DNA of 50,153 nucleotides from NCBI GenBank assembly GCA_002314715.1, contig DCGY01000058.1, forward strand, positions 1 through 50,153, written 5' to 3'. How positions within the stretch are numbered: the first letter of the stretch is position 1; each line of letters begins with the position of its first letter. This document shows positions 34,060 to 42,531 of the stretch, one piece after another. Source of the stretch: Lachnospiraceae bacterium UBA1766 (GTDB taxonomy: Bacteria > Bacillota > Clostridia > Lachnospirales > Lachnospiraceae). The notes under the pieces were generated by a model, which searched no databases, was not told the DNA's origin, and worked only from the letters and a program-made list of their open reading frames with translations. The translations under genes were made by a program, and so were the position numbers.

Positions 34060-34416
34060 ATGGGTGAGATTATTATGAAACGGGGAGATATCTATTATGC
34101 GGACTTACGGCCGGTGGTAGGCTCTGAGCAGGGAGGGATTCGACCGGTTCTGATTGTACAAAATGACATGGGAAACCGACATAGTCCAACTGTTATTATA
34201 GCGGCCATTACCAGCAGGCAAAACAAGGCAAAGCTGCCAACTCATATATCCTTAAGTAAAAGCAGTTATGATATGGAAAAAGACTCGGTGGTTCTTCTGG
34301 AGCAGCTTCGCACCATAGATAAAACCAGACTGAAGGATCGGATATGTCACTTGGACAGAAAAATCATGGAACAAATTGACAGAGCACTGATGATTAGCCT
34401 GGAATTATATACATAA
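34060..34416 (+). CDS. MazF/PemK-type endoribonuclease without adjacent antitoxin
   Basis: The 118-residue protein matches the EndoA/NdoA subgroup: KRGDIYYADLRPVVGSEQGG, RPVLIVQNDMGNRHSPTVII, AAITSRQNKAKLPTHI and DSVVLLEQLRTIDKTRL. These cut single-stranded RNA at short sequence motifs, normally held in check by a MazE-type antitoxin encoded just upstream. Here only 50 nt separate it from the previous gene and no antitoxin reading frame is present. AGGAG at 34048-34052 fits ATG 34060; ATG 34075 is an alternative matching the family N-terminus, and ATG 34054 is too close. Confidence 0.92.
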   Translation: MGEIIMKRGDIYYADLRPVVGSEQGGIRPVLIVQNDMGNRHSPTVIIAAITSRQNKAKLPTHISLSKSSYDMEKDSVVLLEQLRTIDKTRLKDRICHLDRKIMEQIDRALMISLELYT

Positions 34417-34433
34417 GCGAAAAAGAGAAATAC

Positions 34434-34462
34434 TTGAATAAAAAAAGAAATAATGTTAAGAT
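34434..34462 (+). promoter_or_regulatory. SigA-type promoter of yebC
   Basis: TTGAAT (34434-34439), a 17-nt A-rich spacer and TAAGAT (34457-34462) lie between mazF and the next gene. The upstream AT-rich tract could act as an UP element. Confidence 0.65.
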
Positions 34463-34501
34463 AAAAATAATGTAAAAAATTAGAAACAAAGGAGATTAAA
34501 C

Positions 34502-35230
34502 ATGTCAGGACATTCAAAATTTGCCAATATTAAGCATAAAAAGGAGAAGAACGACGCTGCTAAGGGTAAAATCTTTACCATTATCGGTCGTGAAATTGCC
34601 GTTGCCGTTAAGGAAGGCGGCCCCGATCCTGCAAACAATTTTAAGCTTGCAACCGTTATTGCAAAGGCAAAGGCAAATAATATGCCCAATGATACAATTG
34701 ACAGAGGTATTAAGAAGGCAGCCGGTGATACCAACAGCGTTAATTACGAGTATGTAACTTACGAAGGCTACGGCCCAAATGGTATTGCTATTATTGTAGA
34801 TGCATTAACCGATAACAAAAACAGAACCGCAGCAAATGTAAGAAGTGCATTTACCAAGGGTACCGGCAGCATTGGTACACAAGGCTGTGTATCTTATATG
34901 TTCGATAAGAGAGGACAGATTATTATCGATAAAGAAGAGTGCGACATGGAAGCGGATGATTTGATGATGCTTGCATTAGACGCTGGAGCAGAGGATTTTG
35001 CCGAGGAAGAGGACAGCTTTGAGGTTCTTACCGATCCGGATTCTTTGGAAACTGTCCGTAAAGCATTGGAAGACAATAAGATTCCCATGATGAGTGCAGA
35101 GGTTACCATGATTCCTCAGAATTATGTATCTGTAACCGATGAGAACGCTGTAAAATGCTTGAACAGAATTCTTGACCTTTTGGATGAGGATGATGATGTT
35201 CAGGCTGTATATCATAACTGGGATGAATAA
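34502..35230 (+). CDS. yebC: YebC/PmpR family protein
   Basis: The 242-residue protein carries the family N-terminus SGHSKFANIKHKKEKNDAAK, the central YEGYGPNGIAIIVDALTDNK and the acidic C-terminal region. YebC-type proteins were long described as transcription regulators; members of the family, including bacterial ones, have since been shown to aid ribosomes at polyproline stretches. Both roles are possible here. AAAGGAG precedes ATG 34502. metY begins 11 nt after the stop. Confidence 0.95.
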   Translation: MSGHSKFANIKHKKEKNDAAKGKIFTIIGREIAVAVKEGGPDPANNFKLATVIAKAKANNMPNDTIDRGIKKAAGDTNSVNYEYVTYEGYGPNGIAIIVDALTDNKNRTAANVRSAFTKGTGSIGTQGCVSYMFDKRGQIIIDKEECDMEADDLMMLALDAGAEDFAEEEDSFEVLTDPDSLETVRKALEDNKIPMMSAEVTMIPQNYVSVTDENAVKCLNRILDLLDEDDDVQAVYHNWDE

Positions 35231-35241
35231 GGGGTAGCAAG

Positions 35242-36525
35242 ATGGCAGATTATACAAAAAAAGAAACAATTTGTGTTCAGTCCGGTTGGAAACCAACCAA
35301 TGGTCAACCCAGAGTATTGCCTATTATTCAGAGCACTACATACAAGTATGACAGCTCTGAGCAGATGGGCCGTTTGTTCGACCTGGAAGAGAATGGATAT
35401 TTTTACACCCGTTTGCAGAATCCTACCAATGATTTTGTGGCACAAAAGATTTGTGAGTTAGAGGGCGGTGTGGCTGCAATGCTTACCAGCTCCGGCCAGG
35501 CAGCAACCTACTATTCCATCTTTAATATTTGTGAAGCAGGAGACCATGTAGTGATGTCCTCCACGGTTTACGGCGGTTCTTTTAACCTGATTACCTGTAC
35601 CATGAAGAAAATGGGAATCGAGTGCACCGTTGTGGATCCGGATTGGAGCGAAGAAGAGTTAAATAAGGCTTTCTGTGAGAATACCAAGTGCGTTTTTGCA
35701 GAGACCATTGCAAATCCGGCATTGGTGGTTTTGGATATTGAAAAGTTTGCACGTGTTGCTCATGCACATCAGGTTCCTTTGATTGTGGATAATACATTTG
35801 CAACACCGATTAACTGTAACCCTTTCCAATTTGGTGCGGATATTGTAACTCATTCCACCACAAAATATATGGATGGACATGCCATGGCTGTTGGTGGTGC
35901 AATTGTGGATTCCGGTAATTTTGACTGGGATGCTTATGGCGAGAAATTTGCAGGACTTACCACACCGGATGAGTCCTATCACGGCGTAACTTACACCAAG
36001 AAATTTGGTAAGGGCGCATATATCACCAAGGCAACCGTTCAGCTTATGAGAGACCTTGGCTCTATTCAATCTCCACAGAATGCATTTCTTTTGAATGTAG
36101 GACTTGAAACATTACCGCTTCGTATGGAAAGACACTGTAGCAATGCACAGGCCGTTGCAGAGTTTTTGGAAGCGCATGAGAAGGTTGCATGGGTGAATTA
36201 TCCCGGTTTAAAGAGTAATAAGTATTATGAACTTGCTCAGAAATATATGCCAAAGGGCTCTTGCGGTGTTATTTCTTTTGGCTTAAAGGGCGGAAGAAGC
36301 GCAGCAGAGAAGATGATGGACAAATTACAGTTGGCAGCAATTGTTACTCATGTAGCAGATGCTCGTACCTGTGTTCTTCATCCTGCCAGTCATACGCACA
36401 GACAGATGACCGACGAGCAGCTTGTTGAGGCAGGAGTTGCGCCTGACCTGATTCGTTTCTCTGTAGGAATTGAGCATATTGATGATATTATTGCCGATTT
36501 GTCACAGGCATTGGAGAACGTATAA
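35242..36525 (+). CDS. metY: O-acetylhomoserine sulfhydrylase (PLP enzyme)
   Basis: This Cys/Met-metabolism PLP enzyme converts O-acetylhomoserine plus sulfide to homocysteine. The 427-residue length, with the long insertion typical of MetY relative to MetB/MetC, supports the assignment. The PLP lysine lies in HSTTKYMDGHAMAVGG; the N-terminal RVLPIIQSTTYKYDS and substrate motif RLQNPTNDF are visible. No SAM riboswitch or S-box is present, since only 11 nt separate it from yebC, so expression probably follows the yebC transcript. Assignment within the family is by length and motif only. Confidence 0.9.
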   Translation: MADYTKKETICVQSGWKPTNGQPRVLPIIQSTTYKYDSSEQMGRLFDLEENGYFYTRLQNPTNDFVAQKICELEGGVAAMLTSSGQAATYYSIFNICEAGDHVVMSSTVYGGSFNLITCTMKKMGIECTVVDPDWSEEELNKAFCENTKCVFAETIANPALVVLDIEKFARVAHAHQVPLIVDNTFATPINCNPFQFGADIVTHSTTKYMDGHAMAVGGAIVDSGNFDWDAYGEKFAGLTTPDESYHGVTYTKKFGKGAYITKATVQLMRDLGSIQSPQNAFLLNVGLETLPLRMERHCSNAQAVAEFLEAHEKVAWVNYPGLKSNKYYELAQKYMPKGSCGVISFGLKGGRSAAEKMMDKLQLAAIVTHVADARTCVLHPASHTHRQMTDEQLVEAGVAPDLIRFSVGIEHIDDIIADLSQALENV

Positions 36526-36546
36526 AGAATAACGGAGAACATGGAA

Positions 36547-37503
36547 ATGGATAAACTTGCAATTGTTGTTCCTTGTTATAACGAGGAAGAGGTACTGGAG
36601 ATTGCATCCAAGGCCCTTCGAGAAGTTTTGGACAACCTTGTGAAAAAACAGAAGATTGCAGAAGATAGCTTTATTCTCTTCGTAAATGACGGCAGTAAGG
36701 ATAAAACCTGGGAACTGATTGAAAAAGAGCATAAAGAGCACCCCGTTACGGTTCGGGGCGTAAAACTGGCTGGAAATGTGGGACATCAGTTTGCTTTGAC
36801 TGCCGGTCTGATTACTGCGAAGGATATGTCGGATGTTACCATTTCCATTGATGCCGATTTACAGGATGATGTGAACGTAATCGAGGAAATGATTGATAAG
36901 TTTCATCAGGGAAACGACATCGTATACGGTGTGCGAAAAGAAAGAAAAACGGATACTTTCTTTAAGAGAGTGACGGCCCAGGGCTTTTATAAGCTGATGG
37001 CGATGATGGGGGTTAAAACGGTTTATAACCACGCCGATTTCCGCTTGATGAGTAAAAGAGCAGTAGAGGCTTTTTCGCAATACAAGGAAACGAATCTGTT
37101 TTTGCGTGGTATGATGCCTCTGATAGGATATCAGACCGATTGCGTTTATTACGATCGATTGGAAAGAGTGGCAGGCACCTCCAAATATCCTTTGAGTAAG
37201 ATGCTTGCTTTAGCCTTCAACGGTATTTCGTCTTTTAGTGTAAAGCCTATTACGTTTGTGACGGTTTTGGGATTTGTGATTTTATTTTGTTCCATTCTGG
37301 CTGCAATTTACGCATTTGTATCTTATTTTTGCGGAACGGTTGTACCGGGCTGGACCTCTTTGATTTTGTCTATTTGGTTTTTGGGTGGAGTACAGCTTGT
37401 ATCCATCGGCCTTGTGGGACAGTACATTGGTAAGATTTATATTGAAGTAAAACAAAGACCTCGATATAACATTGAAAAGGTATTGGATGTAGAGGAAGAG
37501 TAG
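36547..37503 (+). CDS. GtrB/DPM1-like family 2 glycosyltransferase
   Basis: The 318-residue protein has a GT2 catalytic domain with IVVPCYNEEEVL at the N-terminus, VNDGSKDKTWE, and the DxD-type ISIDADLQDD (about 99-108), followed by two membrane segments (about 233-258 and 268-292). This layout matches enzymes that transfer a sugar from a nucleotide donor to undecaprenyl phosphate on the cytoplasmic face. ATG 36547 has GGAG (36534-36537) at 9 nt; ATG 36541 is closer than ideal. The membrane protein that follows after 10 nt may use the lipid-linked sugar, but the polymer modified is unknown. Confidence 0.88.
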   Translation: MDKLAIVVPCYNEEEVLEIASKALREVLDNLVKKQKIAEDSFILFVNDGSKDKTWELIEKEHKEHPVTVRGVKLAGNVGHQFALTAGLITAKDMSDVTISIDADLQDDVNVIEEMIDKFHQGNDIVYGVRKERKTDTFFKRVTAQGFYKLMAMMGVKTVYNHADFRLMSKRAVEAFSQYKETNLFLRGMMPLIGYQTDCVYYDRLERVAGTSKYPLSKMLALAFNGISSFSVKPITFVTVLGFVILFCSILAAIYAFVSYFCGTVVPGWTSLILSIWFLGGVQLVSIGLVGQYIGKIYIEVKQRPRYNIEKVLDVEEE

Positions 37504-37513
37504 GATTCGTTTT

Positions 37514-38959
37514 ATGGCTTGGAAGAAGAATGGTATCAGTTATTTCCTGTGGGCGATTTATTCCATAGCAGCGGTTTCGGGAATATATGCGATCCTTTCA
37601 TACATATTTGTTTCGAAGAAAATGCCGGAATATCTGGCACTTCTTTTTACCGGCTGTATCGTTTTAATTATCGGCGGTGGTTTCTTTTCGGCCAGACTGT
37701 TGTTTCGTCGCAGGCTTTTTCAAATAGAGATTCCGGAAGAAATATGCGAACGGATTTCCAATGTTTTTGTAACACTGGGTGCTTTGGTGGGAATTGGATT
37801 AAGAGTTTTGTCCAATTTGCCGGGACAATCCATGGCAGAGTATGTGAATAATCTCTCGGAGCTTAGTTTTGGAAAACCTTTGATGCACGGCGCCGAATAT
37901 GTCTATTCTTTATGCCTGGAAGGTGTTGTGGAATATATAGGGGATTATGCATTTCTGGGTGGGGCAATTCAAATCGTATTTGAACTGCTTGCTTTCTATT
38001 TTGTCTTTTTGGCAGTAAAAGAATTGGCAGGAGATTTGCCCGCTGTTGTTACGTTTTTGTGTGGTACGGTTGGTTTACCGTTTATTGAAAATCGTACCTT
38101 GCTTTCGCCGGAACCTTTGTTTTTTCTCGGGTTTTCCGTTTGCTTTTATTTGTTGGCGGTTTGCATGGCAAATTGGGTTTCGGTTTACGCATTCTTTGGT
38201 ATTGGTTTGTATGTAGGCATTATGGCCTATTTGGATGTTTTGGGTTGGCTTGTGCTTTTTGTTACCATTCCGGTTCTTTGGTACGAAGAGGATGAGTGGG
38301 AGATTACATTTACGGAGAAACTGTCCAGATTGTTTATGGAGATTTTTGGAGTGGCTATTGGTTTTGCAATTTCCATTTTCCTGGACGCTTATTTTTCTTT
38401 GGCTTCTTTTGAGAGATTGTTTCAGGCATATGCTTATATGTATTTGCCGAAAGAACCTTCTTTGGAACCCTTTTCTTCCCTTTCCTGCTATATGTATCCG
38501 GCCCTGGTTTTATGTGCCGTTTTGATTTTCGGTATTTTTGCCTATTGGTTTCGAAAGGGTACTGACCGTATTAGCTTCTGGGTATTTGGCGCGATAGGTA
38601 TTATTGGAATGATTACCTGTGAATTTATGCATAAAAGTATGACCGGGATTCCCTTCCTGGTAACATTTTTGTGTACTTTGGCCGGTGTTGGTCTTTTGAG
38701 TACTTATTGTGACAGAAAGAGGCTTCCGTTGGAAATCTATGAGAAAAAAACGGTGCCGGAAGATGAACAATCGGTTAAGTCCGATTTGGAAGTTTCCGTT
38801 CCTGTTGTTCCGGAAGAAACCTTGGAACCTTTTGTGACGGATGAGAAAAAGCCGGAGATTGACTATATTGAGAATCCATTGCCCGGACCTAAGAAGCATG
38901 TGGCTAAGTCTATGGATTATGATATAGAGGTTTCTGATGATGATGACTACGATATTTAG
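37514..38959 (+). CDS. Unrecognised polytopic membrane protein with acidic tail
   Basis: The 481-residue protein has about ten hydrophobic segments through residue 400 and an 80-residue acidic, Pro/Glu-rich cytoplasmic tail ending DDDDYDI. I see no decisive family motif. The architecture and pairing with a GtrB-like transferase recall GT-C glycosyltransferases that move sugars from polyprenyl phosphate outside the cell, but their conserved first-loop acidic motif is not apparent. It shares an operon with the transferase and is followed by a strong terminator. Functional naming would be premature. Confidence 0.8.
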   Translation: MAWKKNGISYFLWAIYSIAAVSGIYAILSYIFVSKKMPEYLALLFTGCIVLIIGGGFFSARLLFRRRLFQIEIPEEICERISNVFVTLGALVGIGLRVLSNLPGQSMAEYVNNLSELSFGKPLMHGAEYVYSLCLEGVVEYIGDYAFLGGAIQIVFELLAFYFVFLAVKELAGDLPAVVTFLCGTVGLPFIENRTLLSPEPLFFLGFSVCFYLLAVCMANWVSVYAFFGIGLYVGIMAYLDVLGWLVLFVTIPVLWYEEDEWEITFTEKLSRLFMEIFGVAIGFAISIFLDAYFSLASFERLFQAYAYMYLPKEPSLEPFSSLSCYMYPALVLCAVLIFGIFAYWFRKGTDRISFWVFGAIGIIGMITCEFMHKSMTGIPFLVTFLCTLAGVGLLSTYCDRKRLPLEIYEKKTVPEDEQSVKSDLEVSVPVVPEETLEPFVTDEKKPEIDYIENPLPGPKKHVAKSMDYDIEVSDDDDYDI

Positions 38960-38994
38960 TCTTTCTGTATAAAAACATAAGAATCGTACATAGT

Positions 38995-39026
38995 AAGAAC
39001 TAGGGGATTGCCCTAGTTCTTTTTTG
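38995..39026 (+). terminator. Strong rho-independent terminator
   Basis: An 11-bp perfect stem pairs 38995-39005 (AAGAACTAGGG) with 39011-39021, loop GATTG, then a run of T. It ends the yebC-metY-glycosyltransferase unit. Confidence 0.92.
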
Positions 39027-39036
39027 TTGCTTGCAG

Positions 39037-39051
39037 GAAAGCTGAGCTTTC
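39037..39051. repeat. 15-bp palindrome before tepA
   Basis: GAAAGCT-G-AGCTTTC is a perfect inverted repeat with a one-base centre. It is too tight to form a hairpin as RNA and, lying upstream of tepA, could be a protein-binding site. No regulator is suggested. Confidence 0.4.
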
Positions 39052-39111
39052 GGGTAGAAAAATGATTCTGTAGTATCCGGGAATCTTTATCGTTTTCGGG
39101 AAGGAGATCGT

Positions 39112-39750
39112 GTGAAACAGTCGGAAAATATGGAGTTATCACAAAAATCTTTTTATATGATGTCGATTATCGGGGAGATAGAAGGTCATGAAAATTTATC
39201 CGGTGCATCGAAGACTACCAAATATGAAGAGATATTACCCAAATTGGCCGAAATTGAGGATGACCCTAATATGAAAGGGGTTTTGGTATTGCTAAATACC
39301 ATGGGGGGCGATGTGGAGGCCGGTCTGGCAATAGCGGAGATGATAGCATCTCTCAGTAAACCTACGGTTTCATTGGTATTGGGTGGAAGTCATTCCATTG
39401 GCGTACCGATAGCGGTCAGTACGGATTATTCTTTTATTGTGCCCACCGGAACAATGGTGATTCATCCGGTTCGTACCACAGGAACCGTAATCGGAGTGGC
39501 ACAAACTTATCGATACTTTAAACAGACTCAGGACAGGATTTGCGACTTTATCTGTAACCATTGTAAAGTAACCAGAAAGAAGCTGGATAAACTGATGACA
39601 GAAACGGAAATGTTAACCAGGGATGTTGGAACCATATTGGTAGGGGAAGAAGCAGTGACATGTGGAATCATCAATCAGGTAGGTGGCATATGTGATGCAA
39701 TCGAAAAACTGCATTCTTTGTCAGATATTCAAAATTTAACACAGAAGTGA
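39112..39750 (+). CDS. tepA: TepA-type ClpP-fold serine protease
   Basis: The 212-residue protein belongs to the ClpP/crotonase-like fold. The nucleophile Ser is in GGSHSIGVP and the His in MVIHPVRTTG, and VLLNTMGGDVEAGLAIAEMI matches the oxyanion strand-turn. The sequence is closer to B. subtilis TepA (YmfB) than to ClpP proper, and its place just before ftsK/spoIIIE repeats the tepA-spoIIIE order of B. subtilis. TepA was linked to translocation of presecretory proteins. It starts at GTG 39112 behind AAGGAG; the stop lies where the ftsK promoter begins. Confidence 0.85.
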   Translation: MKQSENMELSQKSFYMMSIIGEIEGHENLSGASKTTKYEEILPKLAEIEDDPNMKGVLVLLNTMGGDVEAGLAIAEMIASLSKPTVSLVLGGSHSIGVPIAVSTDYSFIVPTGTMVIHPVRTTGTVIGVAQTYRYFKQTQDRICDFICNHCKVTRKKLDKLMTETEMLTRDVGTILVGEEAVTCGIINQVGGICDAIEKLHSLSDIQNLTQK

Positions 39751-39778
39751 TGACAAAATACGAAAAAAATGGTATAGT
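39750..39778 (+). promoter_or_regulatory. SigA-type promoter of ftsK
   Basis: ATGACA (39750-39755), 17 nt and TATAGT (39773-39778) lie just after tepA. The leader to ATG 39810 is about 25 nt. Confidence 0.65.
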
Positions 39779-39809
39779 ATATTGACTATGCTTAAAAAGA
39801 GGTATTCAT

Positions 39810-42530
39810 ATGGCACCAGCTTCTAACAGAAAAAAATCCTCTTCCAATAAAAAGAGGAGTAATCATACAACTTCAAACAGAACCAACAGACAAAGAACTG
39901 CGCAAGAGTCAAAAATGTTCAATGAAATCGGTCTTTTGATTTTACTTGTTGCAATGATTCTATTATTCTGTTGTAATTTTGGATTGATAGGACCGGTTGG
40001 TAATGCAATCAGTAGTGTATTGTTTGGCTTGTTTGGTTTTACTGCGTACGTTTCTCCCATCCTTTTGTTTTTTGCCATTGCATTTTGGTATGCAAATGAA
40101 GGAAATCCGGATGCAGTGCGTAAATTGATTTCCGGTGTGGTATTGTTCTTTATGCTGGGAGTTATTTGTGAATTATTTGCCAAGCAGGCAATTGGGTTAG
40201 ACAAATATTCCTTAAAAGAGGTTTATCTGGTTTGCCAGACCAGTCATAAAGGCGGTGGAGTATTTGCCGGTAGTTTGGCATATTTTTTGAATCATTATCT
40301 GGAAACCTTCGGTACCATATTGGTTGTGATTTTATTTACTCTGATCAGTCTTATTTTATTAACCGAGAAATCCTTTTTGGACAGCCTTCGAAACGGTAGC
40401 AATGCGCTTCGTGAACGCGGTCGTGTGGATGCAGACCGAAGAAGAGAAGAAAATCGTGTACGTCGTATGGAACATGAGGAACAACGCAGTCGTCGGGAGG
40501 AAGAACGAAGAGTTCGGGAGGAAGAACGCCGCGCAAAGGATGAGCAGAGACGATTAAAGGAAGAAGAGAAAGAAAACGAACAGATTCTTCGAATGGACAA
40601 TCGTGTATCCGGCGTTACGATTGATACCGCATTAAAGACAAAAAATACCGTAAAACGAAATGATGATGTTCATGAAATTACATATACCGAAGAGGTAAAC
40701 ACGCAAAAATCGGTAGCAAAACAGGAAAGTAAGATAACGGAAACGGTTCCGGTTCAAAATGAGATGGCTCAGGTACGCATTCATACCATTCAGCCGCCCA
40801 AACCTCCTGTAAAGGCAGTGGAAGTCGCAGCGAATGTAGTTCCACCCGTGAATGAAACAAGTATTCCGCAGCCTTCGGCGGATGACTCTGTTTTACATGA
40901 AAAAATCCGTGTACATAAAGACGGTGTAATTGACCAACCTTCAGAAACGGATAATTCACCCAAAAGACCGGTAGCGACTCCGCCAAAGCCGGCACCTACA
41001 CAGGATAGTATGGTACAGGATACCATTGCAAAGAACGAAAAGAAAATTCCGCAAAAATATATGTTCCCACCTTTGTCCCGTTTACAAAAGGGTGTAGCCA
41101 GCACAACGGATTCCACCCAGGAGTTAAAGGAGACGGCCCTTCGTTTACAGCAGACACTACGAACCTTTGGGGTGAATGTTACCATTACGGATATCAGCCA
41201 AGGCCCCAGTGTAACCCGTTATGAACTTCAGCCGGAACAGGGCGTAAAGGTGTCCAAAATTGTTGGTCTTGCGGATGATATTAAGTTGAATCTAGCTGCT
41301 ACCGACATTCGTATTGAGGCGCCGATTCCGGGCAAGGCGGCCATCGGAATCGAAGTGCCGAACAAAGAAAATATGATGGTGGCTTTAAGAGACCTGCTGG
41401 AAAGCAAGGAGTTCCGTGATTTTCAGTCCAATATTGCATTTGCGGTTGGTAAAGATATTGCGGGTCAGACCATTGTAACAGATATTGCCAAGATGCCTCA
41501 TATGCTGATTGCAGGTTCTACCGGTTCGGGTAAATCGGTATGTATTAATACATTGATCATGAGTATTCTCTACAAGGCGCATCCCGATGATGTGAAACTC
41601 ATCATGGTGGATCCCAAGGTAGTTGAACTTAGTGTTTATAACGGAATTCCCCACTTGTTGATTCCCGTGGTAACGGATCCAAAGAAAGCATCCGCAGCTC
41701 TTCACTGGGCGGTATCCGAAATGGAAGATCGCTATCGCAAGTTTGCGGATTTCAATGTGCGTGATTTAAAGGGCTACAACAAGAAGCTGGAAGCTATGCA
41801 GGAAGCCGGGGAACCGGATGTGCCCAATAAGCTTCCTCAGATTGTCATTATTGTAGATGAGTTGGCGGATTTAATGATGGTTAGTCCCGGAGAAGTGGAA
41901 GAATCCATTTGTCGTTTGGCACAGCTGGCAAGAGCCTGCGGAATCCATTTGATTATCGCTACGCAACGTCCCAGTGTGGATGTTATTACAGGTTTGATTA
42001 AGGCCAATATGCCAAGCCGTGTGGCATTTGCTGTTTCCAGCGGTGTGGACTCCCGTACCATTCTGGATATGGTGGGAGCCGAGAAACTGCTTGGAAAAGG
42101 TGATATGCTGTTTTATCCCCAGGGATATTCCAAACCGGCTCGTATTCAGGGAGCCTTCGTTTCCGATAAGGAAGTTTCGGATGTAGTGGATTTCCTGAAA
42201 AATCAGACCTTGGGAAATACATATGCTTCGGATATCGAGGATAAGATTCGTAATATGGATACCGGTTCCGGATCCGGTTCGGGTGGTGCTGTCGGTGGTG
42301 ATTCGGATGGCAGAGATGAGTATTTTGAACAGGCCGGCAGATTTATTATTGACAAGGATAAGGCATCCATTGGTATGCTGCAGAGAGTCTTAAAGGTGGG
42401 CTTTAATCGTGCGGCCAGAATTATGGATCAGCTTTGTGAATACGGTGTGGTAGGCGAGGAAGAAGGTACCAAGCCTCGCAAGGTATTGATGAGCATGGAA
42501 CAATTTGAGCAATTGTTGGAGGAGATATAA
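39810..42530 (+). CDS. ftsK: DNA translocase FtsK/SpoIIIE
   Basis: This hexameric, septum-located ATPase pumps chromosome through closing division or sporulation septa. The 906-residue protein has four N-terminal membrane segments (about 35-190), then a striking Arg/Glu-rich helical linker (about 205-265), a Pro-rich stretch, the RecA-like motor with Walker A GSTGSGKS (569-576) and Walker B IVIIVDELADLM, and a C-terminal winged-helix gamma domain (ASIGMLQRVLKVGFNRAARI) that reads polar skew motifs. Whether it serves division, sporulation or both cannot be told. The fhs ribosome-binding site lies in its last codons. Confidence 0.95.
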   Translation: MAPASNRKKSSSNKKRSNHTTSNRTNRQRTAQESKMFNEIGLLILLVAMILLFCCNFGLIGPVGNAISSVLFGLFGFTAYVSPILLFFAIAFWYANEGNPDAVRKLISGVVLFFMLGVICELFAKQAIGLDKYSLKEVYLVCQTSHKGGGVFAGSLAYFLNHYLETFGTILVVILFTLISLILLTEKSFLDSLRNGSNALRERGRVDADRRREENRVRRMEHEEQRSRREEERRVREEERRAKDEQRRLKEEEKENEQILRMDNRVSGVTIDTALKTKNTVKRNDDVHEITYTEEVNTQKSVAKQESKITETVPVQNEMAQVRIHTIQPPKPPVKAVEVAANVVPPVNETSIPQPSADDSVLHEKIRVHKDGVIDQPSETDNSPKRPVATPPKPAPTQDSMVQDTIAKNEKKIPQKYMFPPLSRLQKGVASTTDSTQELKETALRLQQTLRTFGVNVTITDISQGPSVTRYELQPEQGVKVSKIVGLADDIKLNLAATDIRIEAPIPGKAAIGIEVPNKENMMVALRDLLESKEFRDFQSNIAFAVGKDIAGQTIVTDIAKMPHMLIAGSTGSGKSVCINTLIMSILYKAHPDDVKLIMVDPKVVELSVYNGIPHLLIPVVTDPKKASAALHWAVSEMEDRYRKFADFNVRDLKGYNKKLEAMQEAGEPDVPNKLPQIVIIVDELADLMMVSPGEVEESICRLAQLARACGIHLIIATQRPSVDVITGLIKANMPSRVAFAVSSGVDSRTILDMVGAEKLLGKGDMLFYPQGYSKPARIQGAFVSDKEVSDVVDFLKNQTLGNTYASDIEDKIRNMDTGSGSGSGGAVGGDSDGRDEYFEQAGRFIIDKDKASIGMLQRVLKVGFNRAARIMDQLCEYGVVGEEEGTKPRKVLMSMEQFEQLLEEI

Positions 42531-42531
42531 A

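Noticed and set aside
35231..35241. SAM riboswitch before metY
   Set aside because: Only 11 nt separate yebC and metY, too little for any riboswitch, and nothing in the yebC end suggests one.
40295..40600. Antisense Ser/Arg-rich frame in ftsK
   Set aside because: It is the shadow of the Arg/Glu-rich linker of FtsK.
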